Origin: Flavobacterium sp. K5-23
GTDB lineage: Bacteria; Bacteroidota; Bacteroidia; Flavobacteriales; Flavobacteriaceae
Direction of reading: 5' to 3'
DNA: 64,000 nucleotides
NCBI RefSeq assembly: GCF_023278045.1
Contig: NZ_CP056783.1
Span: 1,116,001-1,180,000 of the forward strand
The notes beneath the pieces are model-generated. The model ran no database searches and was not told where the DNA came from. It saw only the letters and a list, made by a program, of their open reading frames with translations. The first letter of the stretch is position 1; each line of letters begins with the position of its first letter. This document shows, in pieces, positions 17,035 through 24,894 of this stretch. Made by a program: the position numbers and the translations under genes.

Positions 17035-17196
17035 TCAATCCGTAAGCAGCAATTCAGCGAGTTTGACATCGTGACCATAGATATCGTCATAAAAATTCAC
17101 CTGTCCTTCACAATCTACCCAAGAGGTGAAATAGCCAATATAAACTAGAAAGCACGCTGCTTTTCGAGTTCCATTTTTTCTCCTTCTTATTTTCAT
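17035..17196 (-). pseudogene. 3' fragment of an L,D-transpeptidase gene
   Basis: A 53-codon minus-strand frame. Its last ~37 codons (VYIGYFTSWVDCEGQVNFYD... to the stop) match the C-terminus of the intact transpeptidase encoded at 18469-20055 almost exactly, with about ten base differences, most of them silent, and the same stop position. The catalytic domain is absent; the first ~15 codons (MKIRRRKNGTRKAACF) are unrelated. It is the remains of a third tandem copy. The 130 bases on its right-hand genomic flank toward vsr (16901-17034) hold no gene. Confidence 0.8.
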
Positions 17197-17270
17197 AATG
17201 TTTTATTAATGGGCTCGTTTATTTGTGCTGTAATCGGTAAATTTGAGAGAGAACATTAAATCAATAAAAC

Positions 17271-17582
17271 ATGACAGTACAAATTAATACAGACAAAAAT
17301 GTAGAAGGACACGATAGTATGAATGTGTATTTTACAGAGGAATTGAGAACTACCTTAGCGCGTTTTGAAGACAAAATAACCCGTATAGAAGTACATCTTC
17401 GAGATGACAACGCCGATAAAAGCGGAGTCGAGGACAAACGATGTCTCATTGAAGCACGACCGGAAAACATGCAGCCTGTAGCGGTTACCAATTATGCCGA
17501 TACGACAGAAAAAGCATTTCATGGCGCATTGGACAAGATAAAAAAAGTGTTGGCTACGACTTTCGAAAAACAGAAGCCCTGA
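17271..17582 (+). CDS. HPF/RaiA-family ribosome-associated protein
   Basis: 103 residues of the sigma-54 modulation/S30EA type. It shows the beta-alpha-beta-beta-beta-alpha pattern: IEVHLRDDNADKSGVEDKR with the acidic loop, the CLIEARPENMQPVAV strand, and the C-terminal helix KAFHGALDKIKKVL. Members bind the 30S decoding region and inactivate or protect ribosomes in stationary phase. It lacks the long C-terminal dimerisation domain, so it resembles the short form. It stands alone between the transpeptidase fragment and a repeat cluster. Confidence 0.8.
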   Translation: MTVQINTDKNVEGHDSMNVYFTEELRTTLARFEDKITRIEVHLRDDNADKSGVEDKRCLIEARPENMQPVAVTNYADTTEKAFHGALDKIKKVLATTFEKQKP

Positions 17583-17726
17583 TGGCTCGAATATAGCTAT
17601 GCGAGGCTAGCGCAGAAATTTTGTGCGTGGCCTCTCAATGAAAAATAAGAAGTTAATTTTTTCAATAATCTATATCCTTAAAACTTCCATAAATAACAGA
17701 GTCGTTCTTCCCTAAAGTATAATGAA

Positions 17727-17810
17727 GTTCCTCCTTCGTTGGGCGCGAGGCCTCTGGCCGTGCTAGCGAAGCAATGGCAAAACGTGCGTGTTAAGCAAGT
17801 TTTACCGACC
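17727..17810 (+). repeat. REP-associated 84-bp element, left copy
   Basis: TTCCTCCTTCGTTGGGCGCG ... GCGAAGCAATGGCAAAACGT ... GTTAAGC. It aligns end to end, without gaps, with the element at 18271-18354 on the other side of the GIY-YIG gene, in the same orientation. Confidence 0.75.
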
Positions 17811-17813
17811 TGT

Positions 17814-17843
17814 TTTGTCATCTCGACGAAGGAGAGATCACAT
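17814..17843 (+). repeat. REP-like palindrome
   Basis: TTTTGTCATCTCGACGAAGG continuing AGAGATCACAT, the same palindrome as the three copies at 14852-15077 and inverted relative to the TTCC-type copies at 18271 and 18401. Apart from this and the 84-bp element, the gap 17583-17944 holds no gene. Confidence 0.75.
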
Positions 17844-17944
17844 AAAGAAACTCGACAGTCAGATAAAAATCAATATATTAGCATTAGCAGAAAACTTCGT
17901 ATTAATGTTTGAGAAAACAAGAATCCCATTAAAATGCAAACTTT

Positions 17945-18322
17945 ATGATTGAATATACTGAGGGTTATCATACTTATTATGTTTATATTATTACCAATAA
18001 ATATCGGACAACGTTTTATACTGGAGTGACAAATAATCTTGGGGTAAGACTACAACAGCATCAAGAGAATATTTTAAATGGGAATAAAACTTTTGCATCA
18101 AAGTATAATATAGAACTTTTGGTTTATTATGAAAAATTTACTTGGGTTCAACTTGCTATTGCTAGAGAAAAAGAAATAAAAGGTTGGAGAAGAGATAAGA
18201 AATTAGACTTAATACGATCGTTTAATGAGAATTTTGAATTTTTAAATCATCATTTTGTAATTGACTATGTGATTCCTCCTTCGTCGGACACGAGGGCTAT
18301 GCCCGAATTGGCGAAGCAATGA
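17945..18322 (+). CDS. GIY-YIG nuclease (URI family) with repeat-encoded tail
   Basis: 125 residues. The GIY-YIG core spans about 9-95: YYVYIITNKYRTTFYTGVTN (the two tyrosines of the signature), NLGVRLQQH with the catalytic arginine, and AIAREKEIKGWRRDKKLDLI with the metal-binding glutamate. Family members are small metal-dependent DNA nucleases of uncertain role in bacteria. From about residue 110 the tail VIPPSSDTRAMPELAKQ is encoded by the 84-bp REP-associated element at 18271, i.e. the frame runs into the repeat for its last ~17 codons and stop. Direct copies of that element flank the gene. The biological end of the protein is therefore uncertain. Confidence 0.85.
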   Translation: MIEYTEGYHTYYVYIITNKYRTTFYTGVTNNLGVRLQQHQENILNGNKTFASKYNIELLVYYEKFTWVQLAIAREKEIKGWRRDKKLDLIRSFNENFEFLNHHFVIDYVIPPSSDTRAMPELAKQ

Positions 18323-18354
18323 CAAAATGTGCGTGTTTAGCATATTTAACTACC
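18271..18354 (+). repeat. REP-associated 84-bp element, right copy
   Basis: GATTCCTCCTTCGTCGGACA ... GCGAAGCAATGACAAAATGT ... GTTTAGC. Same orientation and length as 17727-17810. It supplies the C-terminal codons of the GIY-YIG gene. Confidence 0.75.
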
Positions 18355-18400
18355 AAGTTTTTACGCTCTGCCAATAAGACAAAACGTGAACTTTGATTAT

Positions 18401-18428
18401 GTGATTCCTCCTTCGTCGGAATGACAAT
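18401..18428 (+). repeat. REP-like palindrome, TTCC/GGAA subtype
   Basis: GTGATTCCTCCTTCGTCGGA followed by ATGACAAT. Compared with the ATCTC/GAGAT copies, both stem arms are changed together, so pairing is kept. Confidence 0.7.
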
Positions 18429-18468
18429 GTAGCGAGTGAATTTGTATTTATCCAAAAAACCTACACCC

Positions 18469-20055
18469 TCAATCCGTAAACAGCAATTCAGCGAGTTTGA
18501 CATCATGGCCGTAGATATCGTCATAAAAATTCACCTGCCCTTCGCGATCCACCCAAGAGGTAAAATAACCAATGTAAACGGGAATTTTTGTCTTGAGGTT
18601 GTACGCTTTCTCTACACCTCGATTCATAGCGGCATCAATCTTTTCTATGGGCCAGTTTGGGTCATCTTCCAATACCTTAATAGCCAAATCCCTAGGTCGT
18701 GCCACTCGTATGCAGCCGTGACTAAAAGCCCTTTGTTCTAGCTCAAATAGTTTTTTGGAAGGGGTGTCATGCATATAAATTATATGAGAATTGGGGAATA
18801 CAAACTTCACTTTTCCCAAGGCGTTTTGTTCTCCGGGTCTTTGCCGTACGCGGTTACCAACCCACTCCATATCATTCTTCGCTAGATAGTATGGGTTCTT
18901 GGCAATGGCAGGTAATATCTCTTTTCTCAAGATACTTGAAGGCACGTTCCAGTAAGGACTAAAAACCACTTGACTCATTTGTCCGCTAAAAACAGCGGTT
19001 TTATTCATTGATTTTCCCACAACTACCCTTGATATCAAAGCAGGTTTGCCATCCTTGAAATAAGTAAGGGTGAAGGAGGGAATATTCACCACGATGTATT
19101 GTTTGTTTTTTGTTATACTGGGAGAAATCCATCGGCAGCGTTCCATATTCAACATGATGGTTTTAATGCGTTCCTCCACTGGGACATTCATATTTTTGAT
19201 GTGTTTGAGTAATAGCAATGAATCCGCAGCATATCCATTTCGCTCTTTGTATTTTAATACTCCCGCGAGAAGTTCCTTGTCATATAAATTGTTTTTAGAA
19301 TCGGTTTTTAGGTCGCCGGATATAAACAATCGGTTTCTAATTTTCAAAATCGCGGTAGCTGTATCACCGGGTTTTAGGGATTTTGTTTTTTTAGGGAATT
19401 CTATAGCACTCCATCCTCCATGTTTCTCCATGTTTCGGTAGTCTTTTAAAGCTTCTTTTAATTGGTAATATTGCCCCAGTAGCTCTTTGTCTGGCTCATT
19501 AATTAAGCTGGGGTCTTGCAATAAAGAATCCAATCTATTGCCGTAGGATTGTTTTTTTCGAGGTAAATACCAACCAAGTTCTTTTGTTTTGTAAACATCG
19601 AGGCCTTTGAACACTTTGTTGGCGTAAAAAAAGTAAAGGGAGGACATCAACAGTTCTACTTCCACATTAGATTTTTCCCTTTTCTCCAAATCCTGAAAAA
19701 TATCTCGTATTTCCTCTTGGTAAGGAACACGAATATGTAAGCCTTCCTGATCCAAGTTGTTGACTTTATCATGCAATAAACTGGCAAACTCATTAATGCC
19801 TCTGCTGTCGTACCATAAGTATTGATATTCATTTTTTTTATAGAGTTTTATCACCTCTGGCTTGAAAGAGTTGAACTTGGGGTATTTTTTAAAAAAAGGG
19901 GCAATCAACTCACTGTCAAAAGTAGCTGGTGGAAAAGCAGGAATTCTTTGATAAGTAATCGTATAAGCTTCGTTACTGGCTTTAATGTTTTGGGTTAAAC
20001 CCAACAACAAAAGGCAGTAGAAAGAGAAAACAAATGGAATAAACGTGTTTTTCAT
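18469..20055 (-). CDS. L,D-transpeptidase (YkuD/YcbB type), copy 1
   Basis: 528 residues with an N-terminal signal peptide (about 1-26). Order: a long helical scaffold (about 50-240), a peptidoglycan-binding-like segment (about 245-300), then the YkuD catalytic domain with YMHDTPSKKLF (His429) and SHGCIRV (445-451, nucleophile Cys448). Such enzymes make 3-3 cross-links or attach proteins to meso-diaminopimelate in the periplasm. It lies 27 bases behind a paralogue with the same architecture, so both are probably co-transcribed. A fragment of a third copy is at 17035-17196. Confidence 0.92.
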   Translation of the reverse strand: MKNTFIPFVFSFYCLLLLGLTQNIKASNEAYTITYQRIPAFPPATFDSELIAPFFKKYPKFNSFKPEVIKLYKKNEYQYLWYDSRGINEFASLLHDKVNNLDQEGLHIRVPYQEEIRDIFQDLEKREKSNVEVELLMSSLYFFYANKVFKGLDVYKTKELGWYLPRKKQSYGNRLDSLLQDPSLINEPDKELLGQYYQLKEALKDYRNMEKHGGWSAIEFPKKTKSLKPGDTATAILKIRNRLFISGDLKTDSKNNLYDKELLAGVLKYKERNGYAADSLLLLKHIKNMNVPVEERIKTIMLNMERCRWISPSITKNKQYIVVNIPSFTLTYFKDGKPALISRVVVGKSMNKTAVFSGQMSQVVFSPYWNVPSSILRKEILPAIAKNPYYLAKNDMEWVGNRVRQRPGEQNALGKVKFVFPNSHIIYMHDTPSKKLFELEQRAFSHGCIRVARPRDLAIKVLEDDPNWPIEKIDAAMNRGVEKAYNLKTKIPVYIGYFTSWVDREGQVNFYDDIYGHDVKLAELLFTD

Positions 20056-20082
20056 ATTGTAAAAGGATTAATGGATCGTATT

Positions 20083-21693
20083 CTAATGGGTCTCCTCATT
20101 AAAAAGAAGTTCAGCCAGACGATAGTCTTTATGATAGATGTCAAAATAAAAATTGATTTCCCCGGAATCAGGAACCCAAGCGGTGAAATAACCAATATGA
20201 ATGGGAATTTTATTCTTTAGAACGCAAGTGGTTTCCTTACTTCCATCCATAGCTTGATCTATTTTGTCAACTGGCCAATCCGGATAGTCCTCCAAAATCA
20301 AATAAGCCAATTCCTTTGCTTTTTGCATATTAATGCAACCATGACTGAACTCGGGGAAATCAGCGTCAAAACTTTCTTTGTAGGGAGTGTCGTGTAAATA
20401 AATGTCATACGTATTTGGGAATAAAAATTTCACCAATCCCATAGAATTTCTTGGCCCAGGTTTTTGTCTGAGACCATTTTTGTACCATTCCATGTTATTT
20501 TTAGTTAAATAACTGCTGTCTTTGGCGATGGCTGGTTTAATTTCATTCTCCACAATGCTTCTGGGAACATTCCAATAAGGGCTAAAAACAACACGACTGA
20601 TAGACGAACTGAAAATGACGGTTTCTAACATATTTATACCTACAAAAACTTTGGACTCCAATACATTATTGCCGTTTTTCCTGTAAATCAACTTTAACGC
20701 CGGAATGTTTACCATTATTAATTCCTTCTCTTTTGCTAATCCAGGGGAAATCCATCGACAGCGTTCCATATTTATTATAATGGTTTTGATGTATTGCTCA
20801 ATGGGAATGTTCATTCGATTGATGTGTTGGGAGCCAATCATGTAATTTGGTTTGTAGCCGTTCCTTTTTTTGAATTTTAAAACGGCTTCCATTAGTTCGG
20901 CATCGTATATATTGCTTTTGGAATCCTTTTCTAAATCTTCTAAAACAACAAGGCGATGCCTGATTTGACCTATGGTTTTCGAGCTGTCTCCCGGGTTGTA
21001 TTCTATTATACTTAAATCCGTTTCAATAGGATTCCAATCGTTTCTTTTTTCTATTTGACGGTATTTTATTAAAGCATCTCGTAATTTGTAATATTGCGGA
21101 TGGAGCTGACTTTCATTTTTATGTAAAAGTTGGGGAGCAGCCAGTAATGAATCTAACAGGATTTTATAAGAGGTGGTTTTTTGGGGTAAAAACCAACCTA
21201 TTTCCTGAACTTTGTTAACGTCTAATCCTTGAAACACTTTTTTTGCATAAAAAATATACAAGCTGGATAACAACAATTCCTTTTCGGTTTTGGTTATTTC
21301 AATCGCGGTTCCATTATTGAAAATCGCGGCAATTTTATCCTTATAAGCGATGTTGAATTTAAGTCCTTCGTTTTCGAGTTGGTTTACTTTCGAATACAAC
21401 AAACTAGCAAACTCAATGAGTTCTTTGTCATCATACCAAATTGATTTATAGTCCCGATTTTTGTATAAAACAACAACATCCGAGCGGTATTTTTTTAAAC
21501 TGGTGTATTTCTTGAAAAAGCGGTCGATTGTAGCGAGATCTATCGTGACAATGGAATTATTGATTGTAGTGTTAAGATACGTTTTGACACAAGGAGATTC
21601 CAATACCGTAGTATTTTCTGTTCCATTACGGTTAATTGCGGCACTTGAAAAGGTTATTAATAAGGCTATAATTGATAACGCCAAGTTTTTCAT
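20083..21693 (-). CDS. L,D-transpeptidase (YkuD/YcbB type), copy 2
   Basis: 536 residues, the upstream member of the tandem pair. Signal peptide (about 1-18, ending SSAAI), the same helical scaffold and peptidoglycan-binding-like region, and the YkuD domain with YLHDTPYKESF and SHGCINM (450-456, Cys453). The residue after the catalytic cysteine pair is Asn here and Arg in copy 1, which may reflect different acceptor or donor preference. Clearly paralogous over the full length but strongly diverged, so the duplication is old, unlike the recent fragment at 17 kb. Confidence 0.92.
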   Translation of the reverse strand: MKNLALSIIALLITFSSAAINRNGTENTTVLESPCVKTYLNTTINNSIVTIDLATIDRFFKKYTSLKKYRSDVVVLYKNRDYKSIWYDDKELIEFASLLYSKVNQLENEGLKFNIAYKDKIAAIFNNGTAIEITKTEKELLLSSLYIFYAKKVFQGLDVNKVQEIGWFLPQKTTSYKILLDSLLAAPQLLHKNESQLHPQYYKLRDALIKYRQIEKRNDWNPIETDLSIIEYNPGDSSKTIGQIRHRLVVLEDLEKDSKSNIYDAELMEAVLKFKKRNGYKPNYMIGSQHINRMNIPIEQYIKTIIINMERCRWISPGLAKEKELIMVNIPALKLIYRKNGNNVLESKVFVGINMLETVIFSSSISRVVFSPYWNVPRSIVENEIKPAIAKDSSYLTKNNMEWYKNGLRQKPGPRNSMGLVKFLFPNTYDIYLHDTPYKESFDADFPEFSHGCINMQKAKELAYLILEDYPDWPVDKIDQAMDGSKETTCVLKNKIPIHIGYFTAWVPDSGEINFYFDIYHKDYRLAELLFNEETH

Positions 21694-21880
21694 AGTGTGT
21701 ACTTTTACTAAAGTTATGAAATTTATGCTTGTTTTTAAAGGGAATTAAGATGGAATTAACGGTTAAAGTACTTGCAAAATGCAGTTGTTGTTTTTTTATT
21801 GGATTGTATTTAGGTTGAAATTATTAAATAAATACTCTTCATTTACTACCACTATATTTCTTAACTTTCAAAAAAAAACC

Positions 21881-22381
21881 ATGAAGAAAATCATATTCTC
21901 TATCTTATTCTTTTCAGCAATAGGACAAGCGCAAACAAAAACAAGTTTAGTAGAGCAAAAAATAAATACAACCCTTGATGCTTGGCACAAAGCTGCGGCT
22001 GATGCAAAATTTGACACCTATTTTGATTTAATGACTTCCGATGCCGTTTTTATTGGTACTGATGCCACTGAGAATTGGTACAAGAAAGAATTTGAAATTT
22101 ACGCAAAACCGCATTTTGATAAAGGGAAAGCTTGGAGTTTTACGGCTTTAGAACGTCATGTATATATTGACAAAAGCGGAAAAACAGCTTGGTTTGACGA
22201 GTTGTTAAATACCCAAATGAAAATATGTCGCGGATCTGGAGTATTGGTAAAAGTAGGTAAGGAATGGAAAATCAAACATTATGTGTTGTCAATGACCATT
22301 CCTAACGATAATTCTAAGGAAGTGATAAAGGTTAAAACGCCTATCGAAGACCAACAGATTAAAGATCTTAAAGGGAAGTAA
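21881..22381 (+). CDS. Secreted SnoaL/NTF2-like protein
   Basis: 166 residues from the ATG at 21881; an upstream frame extension to 21779 is possible but would place 34 residues before an obvious signal peptide (MKKIIFSILFFSAIGQAQ), so I prefer this start. The mature part follows the SnoaL_3/NTF2 cone fold: LDAWHKAAADAKFDTYFDLM, DAVFIGTDATENWYKKEF, WSFTALERHVYIDKSGKTAW and the final strand KVGKEWKIKHYVLSMTIP. Such proteins may be enzymes or binding proteins, and no active site can be assigned. It ends just before the first unit of the palindromic array. Confidence 0.8.
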   Translation: MKKIIFSILFFSAIGQAQTKTSLVEQKINTTLDAWHKAAADAKFDTYFDLMTSDAVFIGTDATENWYKKEFEIYAKPHFDKGKAWSFTALERHVYIDKSGKTAWFDELLNTQMKICRGSGVLVKVGKEWKIKHYVLSMTIPNDNSKEVIKVKTPIEDQQIKDLKGK

Positions 22382-22400
22382 TAGTTTTGTTTATATAACG

Positions 22401-22581
22401 GTTCTCGATACTATTTTTAGCACGGAACGTTTATTCTAAAAAGCAATTTTTGTTCAGTTTAAAAATCACTCGAACTGACGAATACAGGAACTTATTGTTT
22501 TTCTCAACGTCACTTCGAGTGTTTTTGGCTTTAACTTAAGTTATTTACAGCTTTCGTCTTAACCAAAAATGTATCGAGAAG
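22401..22581 (+). repeat. Palindromic array unit 1 (loop type A)
   Basis: Starts GTTCTCGATAC, ends ATGTATCGAGAAG. Outer arms (TCTCGATAC...TTTTTAGC with GCCAAAAATGTATCGAGA) and inner arms (AAATCACTCGAACTGACG with GTCACTTCGAGTGTTTTTGG) are inverted repeats. Centre reads GAATACAGGAACTTATTGT. Confidence 0.85.
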
Positions 22582-22597
22582 TTTTGTTTATATAACG

Positions 22598-22780
22598 GTT
22601 CTCGATACAATTTTTAGCAAGTAACGTTTATTCTCAAAAAGTAATTTTTGTTTAGTTTTAAAAATCACTCGAACTGACCAGTGGGAAATCTATCGTAATT
22701 GTCATCGTCACTTCGAGTGTTTTTGGCTTTCAAATCATGTTGATTGCTACTCTCGTGTTAGCCAAAAATGTATCGAGAAG
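22598..22780 (+). repeat. Palindromic array unit 2 (loop type B)
   Basis: Same arms as unit 1, separated from it by a 16-base linker (TTTGTTTATATAACG). Centre reads CAGTGGGAAATCTATCGTA. Confidence 0.85.
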
Positions 22781-22841
22781 TTTTGTTTTCTACAGCCAAA
22801 CCTTTCAAATGGAAAGGGACGAATTATTATACTAGTTAATT

Positions 22842-23132
22842 ATGAAACAGTCTTTTGTTTATATATTAAAGTGCTCTGATAAAACTTATTATACAGGTGT
22901 AACAAGTAATTTGTCACAACGGATTTTTCAACACAAAGCTGGATTTTATCCTGATTGCTATACTTTCAACAAGAGACCTTTGGAATTAGTTTTTTATTGT
23001 GAATTCACTAATATTAGTATGGCAATTGAAACCGAAAAACAAATCAAGAAATGGTCAAGAGTTAAGAAAGAAGCTTTGATTAATGACGATTATCATTTAC
23101 TTCCCAATCTTGCTAAGAAAAAATTCTTGTAA
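22842..23132 (+). CDS. GIY-YIG nuclease (URI family) inside the palindromic array
   Basis: 96 residues, the normal length for the single-domain family. FVYILKCSDKTYYTGVTSN carries the signature tyrosines, NLSQRIFQH the catalytic arginine, and MAIETEKQIKKWSRVKKEAL the metal-binding glutamate and the typical K(K/R)W end. It is a paralogue of the protein encoded at 17945-18322. Two complete array units lie upstream and four and a half downstream, all in the same orientation as the gene; the half unit just downstream lacks its left arms, so the gene sits where part of the array should be. Function is unknown. Confidence 0.88.
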   Translation: MKQSFVYILKCSDKTYYTGVTSNLSQRIFQHKAGFYPDCYTFNKRPLELVFYCEFTNISMAIETEKQIKKWSRVKKEALINDDYHLLPNLAKKKFL

Positions 23133-23177
23133 GATGTTGTTATGAATTTACTTTTATAGACTGACTCTATATTTCAT

Positions 23178-23264
23178 TGTATTTATCAACGTCACTTCGA
23201 GTGTTTTTGGCTTTCATAATTAAGTTGATTGCATTTTTTTCTTAGCCAAAAATGTATTGAGAAG
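23178..23264 (+). repeat. Palindromic array unit 3, right half only
   Basis: Contains the inner right arm (CAACGTCACTTCGAGTGTTT) and outer right arm (AAAAATGTATTGAGAAG) but no left arms. The GIY-YIG gene and 45 bases occupy the place of the left half. Confidence 0.8.
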
Positions 23265-23280
23265 TTTTGTTTATAGAACT

Positions 23281-23464
23281 GTTCTCGATACAATTTTTAA
23301 AACAGTATGTTTTTTCTCAAAAAGCAATTTTTGTTCAGTTTTAAAAACCACTCGAACTGACGAGTGGGAAATCTATCGTACTTCTCAACGTCACTTCGAG
23401 TGTTTTTGGCTTTCAAAATTAAGTTGATTGCCACTTTCGTCTTAACCAAAAATGTATCGAGAAG
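23281..23464 (+). repeat. Palindromic array unit 4 (loop type B)
   Basis: Complete unit. Centre GAGTGGGAAATCTATCGTA, nearly the same as unit 2. Confidence 0.85.
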
Positions 23465-23480
23465 TTTTGTTTATATAACG

Positions 23481-23664
23481 GTTTTCGATACAATTTTTAG
23501 CACGGAACGTTTGTTCTCAAAAAGCAATTTTTGTTTAGTTTTAAAAACCACTCGAACTGACGAATACAGGAACTTATTGTTTTTCTCAACGTCACTTCGA
23601 GTGTTTTTGGCTTTCAACTTAAGTTATTTGCAGCTTTCGTCTTAGCCAAAAATGTATCGAGAAG
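23481..23664 (+). repeat. Palindromic array unit 5 (loop type A)
   Basis: Complete unit. Centre GAATACAGGAACTTATTGT, identical to unit 1. Confidence 0.85.
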
Positions 23665-23680
23665 TCGTGTTTATAGAACG

Positions 23681-23862
23681 GTTCTCGATAGAATTTTTAG
23701 CACGGAACGTTTATCCTCAAAAAGTAATTTTTGTTTAGTTTTAAAAATCACTCGAACTGACGAGTAGGTAATCTATTGTATTTGTCAACGTCACTTCGAG
23801 TGTTTTTGGCTTTCAACTTATGTTGATTGCCACTTTCGTCTTATCCAAAACGCATCGAGAAG
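23681..23862 (+). repeat. Palindromic array unit 6 (loop type B)
   Basis: Complete unit, more diverged arms (CGATAGAATTTT, AACGCATCGAGAAG). Centre GAGTAGGTAATCTATTGTA. Confidence 0.85.
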
Positions 23863-23878
23863 TTTTGTTTATAGAACG

Positions 23879-24062
23879 GTTCTCGATAGAATTTTTAAAA
23901 CAGTCTGTTTTTTTTAAATAAACAATTTTTGTTTAGTTTTAAAAACCACTCGAACTGACGAACAAAGGAACTTATTGTATTAATTAACGTCACTTCGAGT
24001 GTTTTTGGCTTTCAAATTATGATGATTGCCACTTTCGTCTTATCCAAAAACGTATCGAGAAG
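23879..24062 (+). repeat. Palindromic array unit 7 (loop type A)
   Basis: Last complete unit. Centre GAACAAAGGAACTTATTGT. A spurious 93-codon frame crosses units 4-5 and is not a gene. Confidence 0.85.
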
Positions 24063-24186
24063 TTTTGTTTACTATTGCCGTAATTGACTACCATAATTTC
24101 AATGTTTGACTCAAAATTATTTTTTTCCTTCCCAAACCCTTCGGTCTTATATATTTCCTTAATTTTGCAAAAATATTTAGAAAGTC

Positions 24187-24864
24187 GTGGGAAGTAAAAA
24201 TAAATTAAAAAGGTTCAGAGAAAACGAAACGTTTACTAACGTTTTTCAACCATCGAGAGAAGAAGTAGTAGGAGATTTATTTCCACTAAAAGGAAAATGG
24301 AATTCGGATTTCTTTAAGAATGACAATCCATTGGTGTTGGAATTAGGTTGTGGTAAAGGGGAATATTCTGTTGGATTAGCCGAAAGATACCCTAATAAAA
24401 ACTTTGTTGGGATTGATATCAAAGGAGCTCGTTTCTGGCGTGGTGCTAAAACAGCTGTTGAAACAGGCTTGCATAATGTGGCTTTCATTCGAACTCAAAT
24501 CGAATTGATTAATCACGTATTTGCTGAAAACGAAGTAGATGAAATCTGGATTACTTTCCCGGATCCACAAATAAAATACAAAAGAACGAAGCATAGAATG
24601 ACTAATTCGGAGTTCCTGCAATTGTATAAAAAAATCCTTAAAAAAGACGGTGTCGTAAACCTGAAAACTGATAGTGAATTTATGCACGGTTATACTCTTG
24701 GGTTGCTTCACGGTGAAGGCCACGAGGTTTTGTATGCTAATCACAATGTATATGTAAACGAAGGAAGTCCGGAAGAAGTGACGGCTTTTCAAACATTTTA
24801 CGAAAAACAATATTTGGAAATTAACAAAGCAATTACGTATATTAGATTTAAAATTAAAGAATAA
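24187..24864 (+). CDS. trmB: tRNA (guanine-N7)-methyltransferase
   Basis: 225 residues from a GTG start (GSKNKLKRFRENETF follows, the conserved beginning of flavobacterial TrmB). Methylates G46 of the tRNA variable loop with S-adenosylmethionine. Motif I is LELGCGKGEYSVGLAERYP (about 58-76), the IDIKG acidic end of strand 2 follows, and the family-specific WITFPDPQIKYKRTKHRMT (about 120-140) is intact. A TAATTTTG box lies at 24160. It starts 125 bases after the last array unit, marking the return to housekeeping sequence. Confidence 0.95.
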   Translation: MGSKNKLKRFRENETFTNVFQPSREEVVGDLFPLKGKWNSDFFKNDNPLVLELGCGKGEYSVGLAERYPNKNFVGIDIKGARFWRGAKTAVETGLHNVAFIRTQIELINHVFAENEVDEIWITFPDPQIKYKRTKHRMTNSEFLQLYKKILKKDGVVNLKTDSEFMHGYTLGLLHGEGHEVLYANHNVYVNEGSPEEVTAFQTFYEKQYLEINKAITYIRFKIKE

Positions 24865-24894
24865 TAGCACTTTTTTTAGTCTAAAACACCATAA

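Noticed and set aside
23364..23645. 93-codon plus-strand frame with internal repetition
   Set aside because: It runs through two palindromic array units; the repeated peptide reflects DNA repeats, not protein constraint.
22401..24062. Regularly spaced repeats that could be taken for a CRISPR array
   Set aside because: The repeated part is about 182 bp and palindromic, the 'spacers' are near-identical 16-base linkers, and no cas genes are present.
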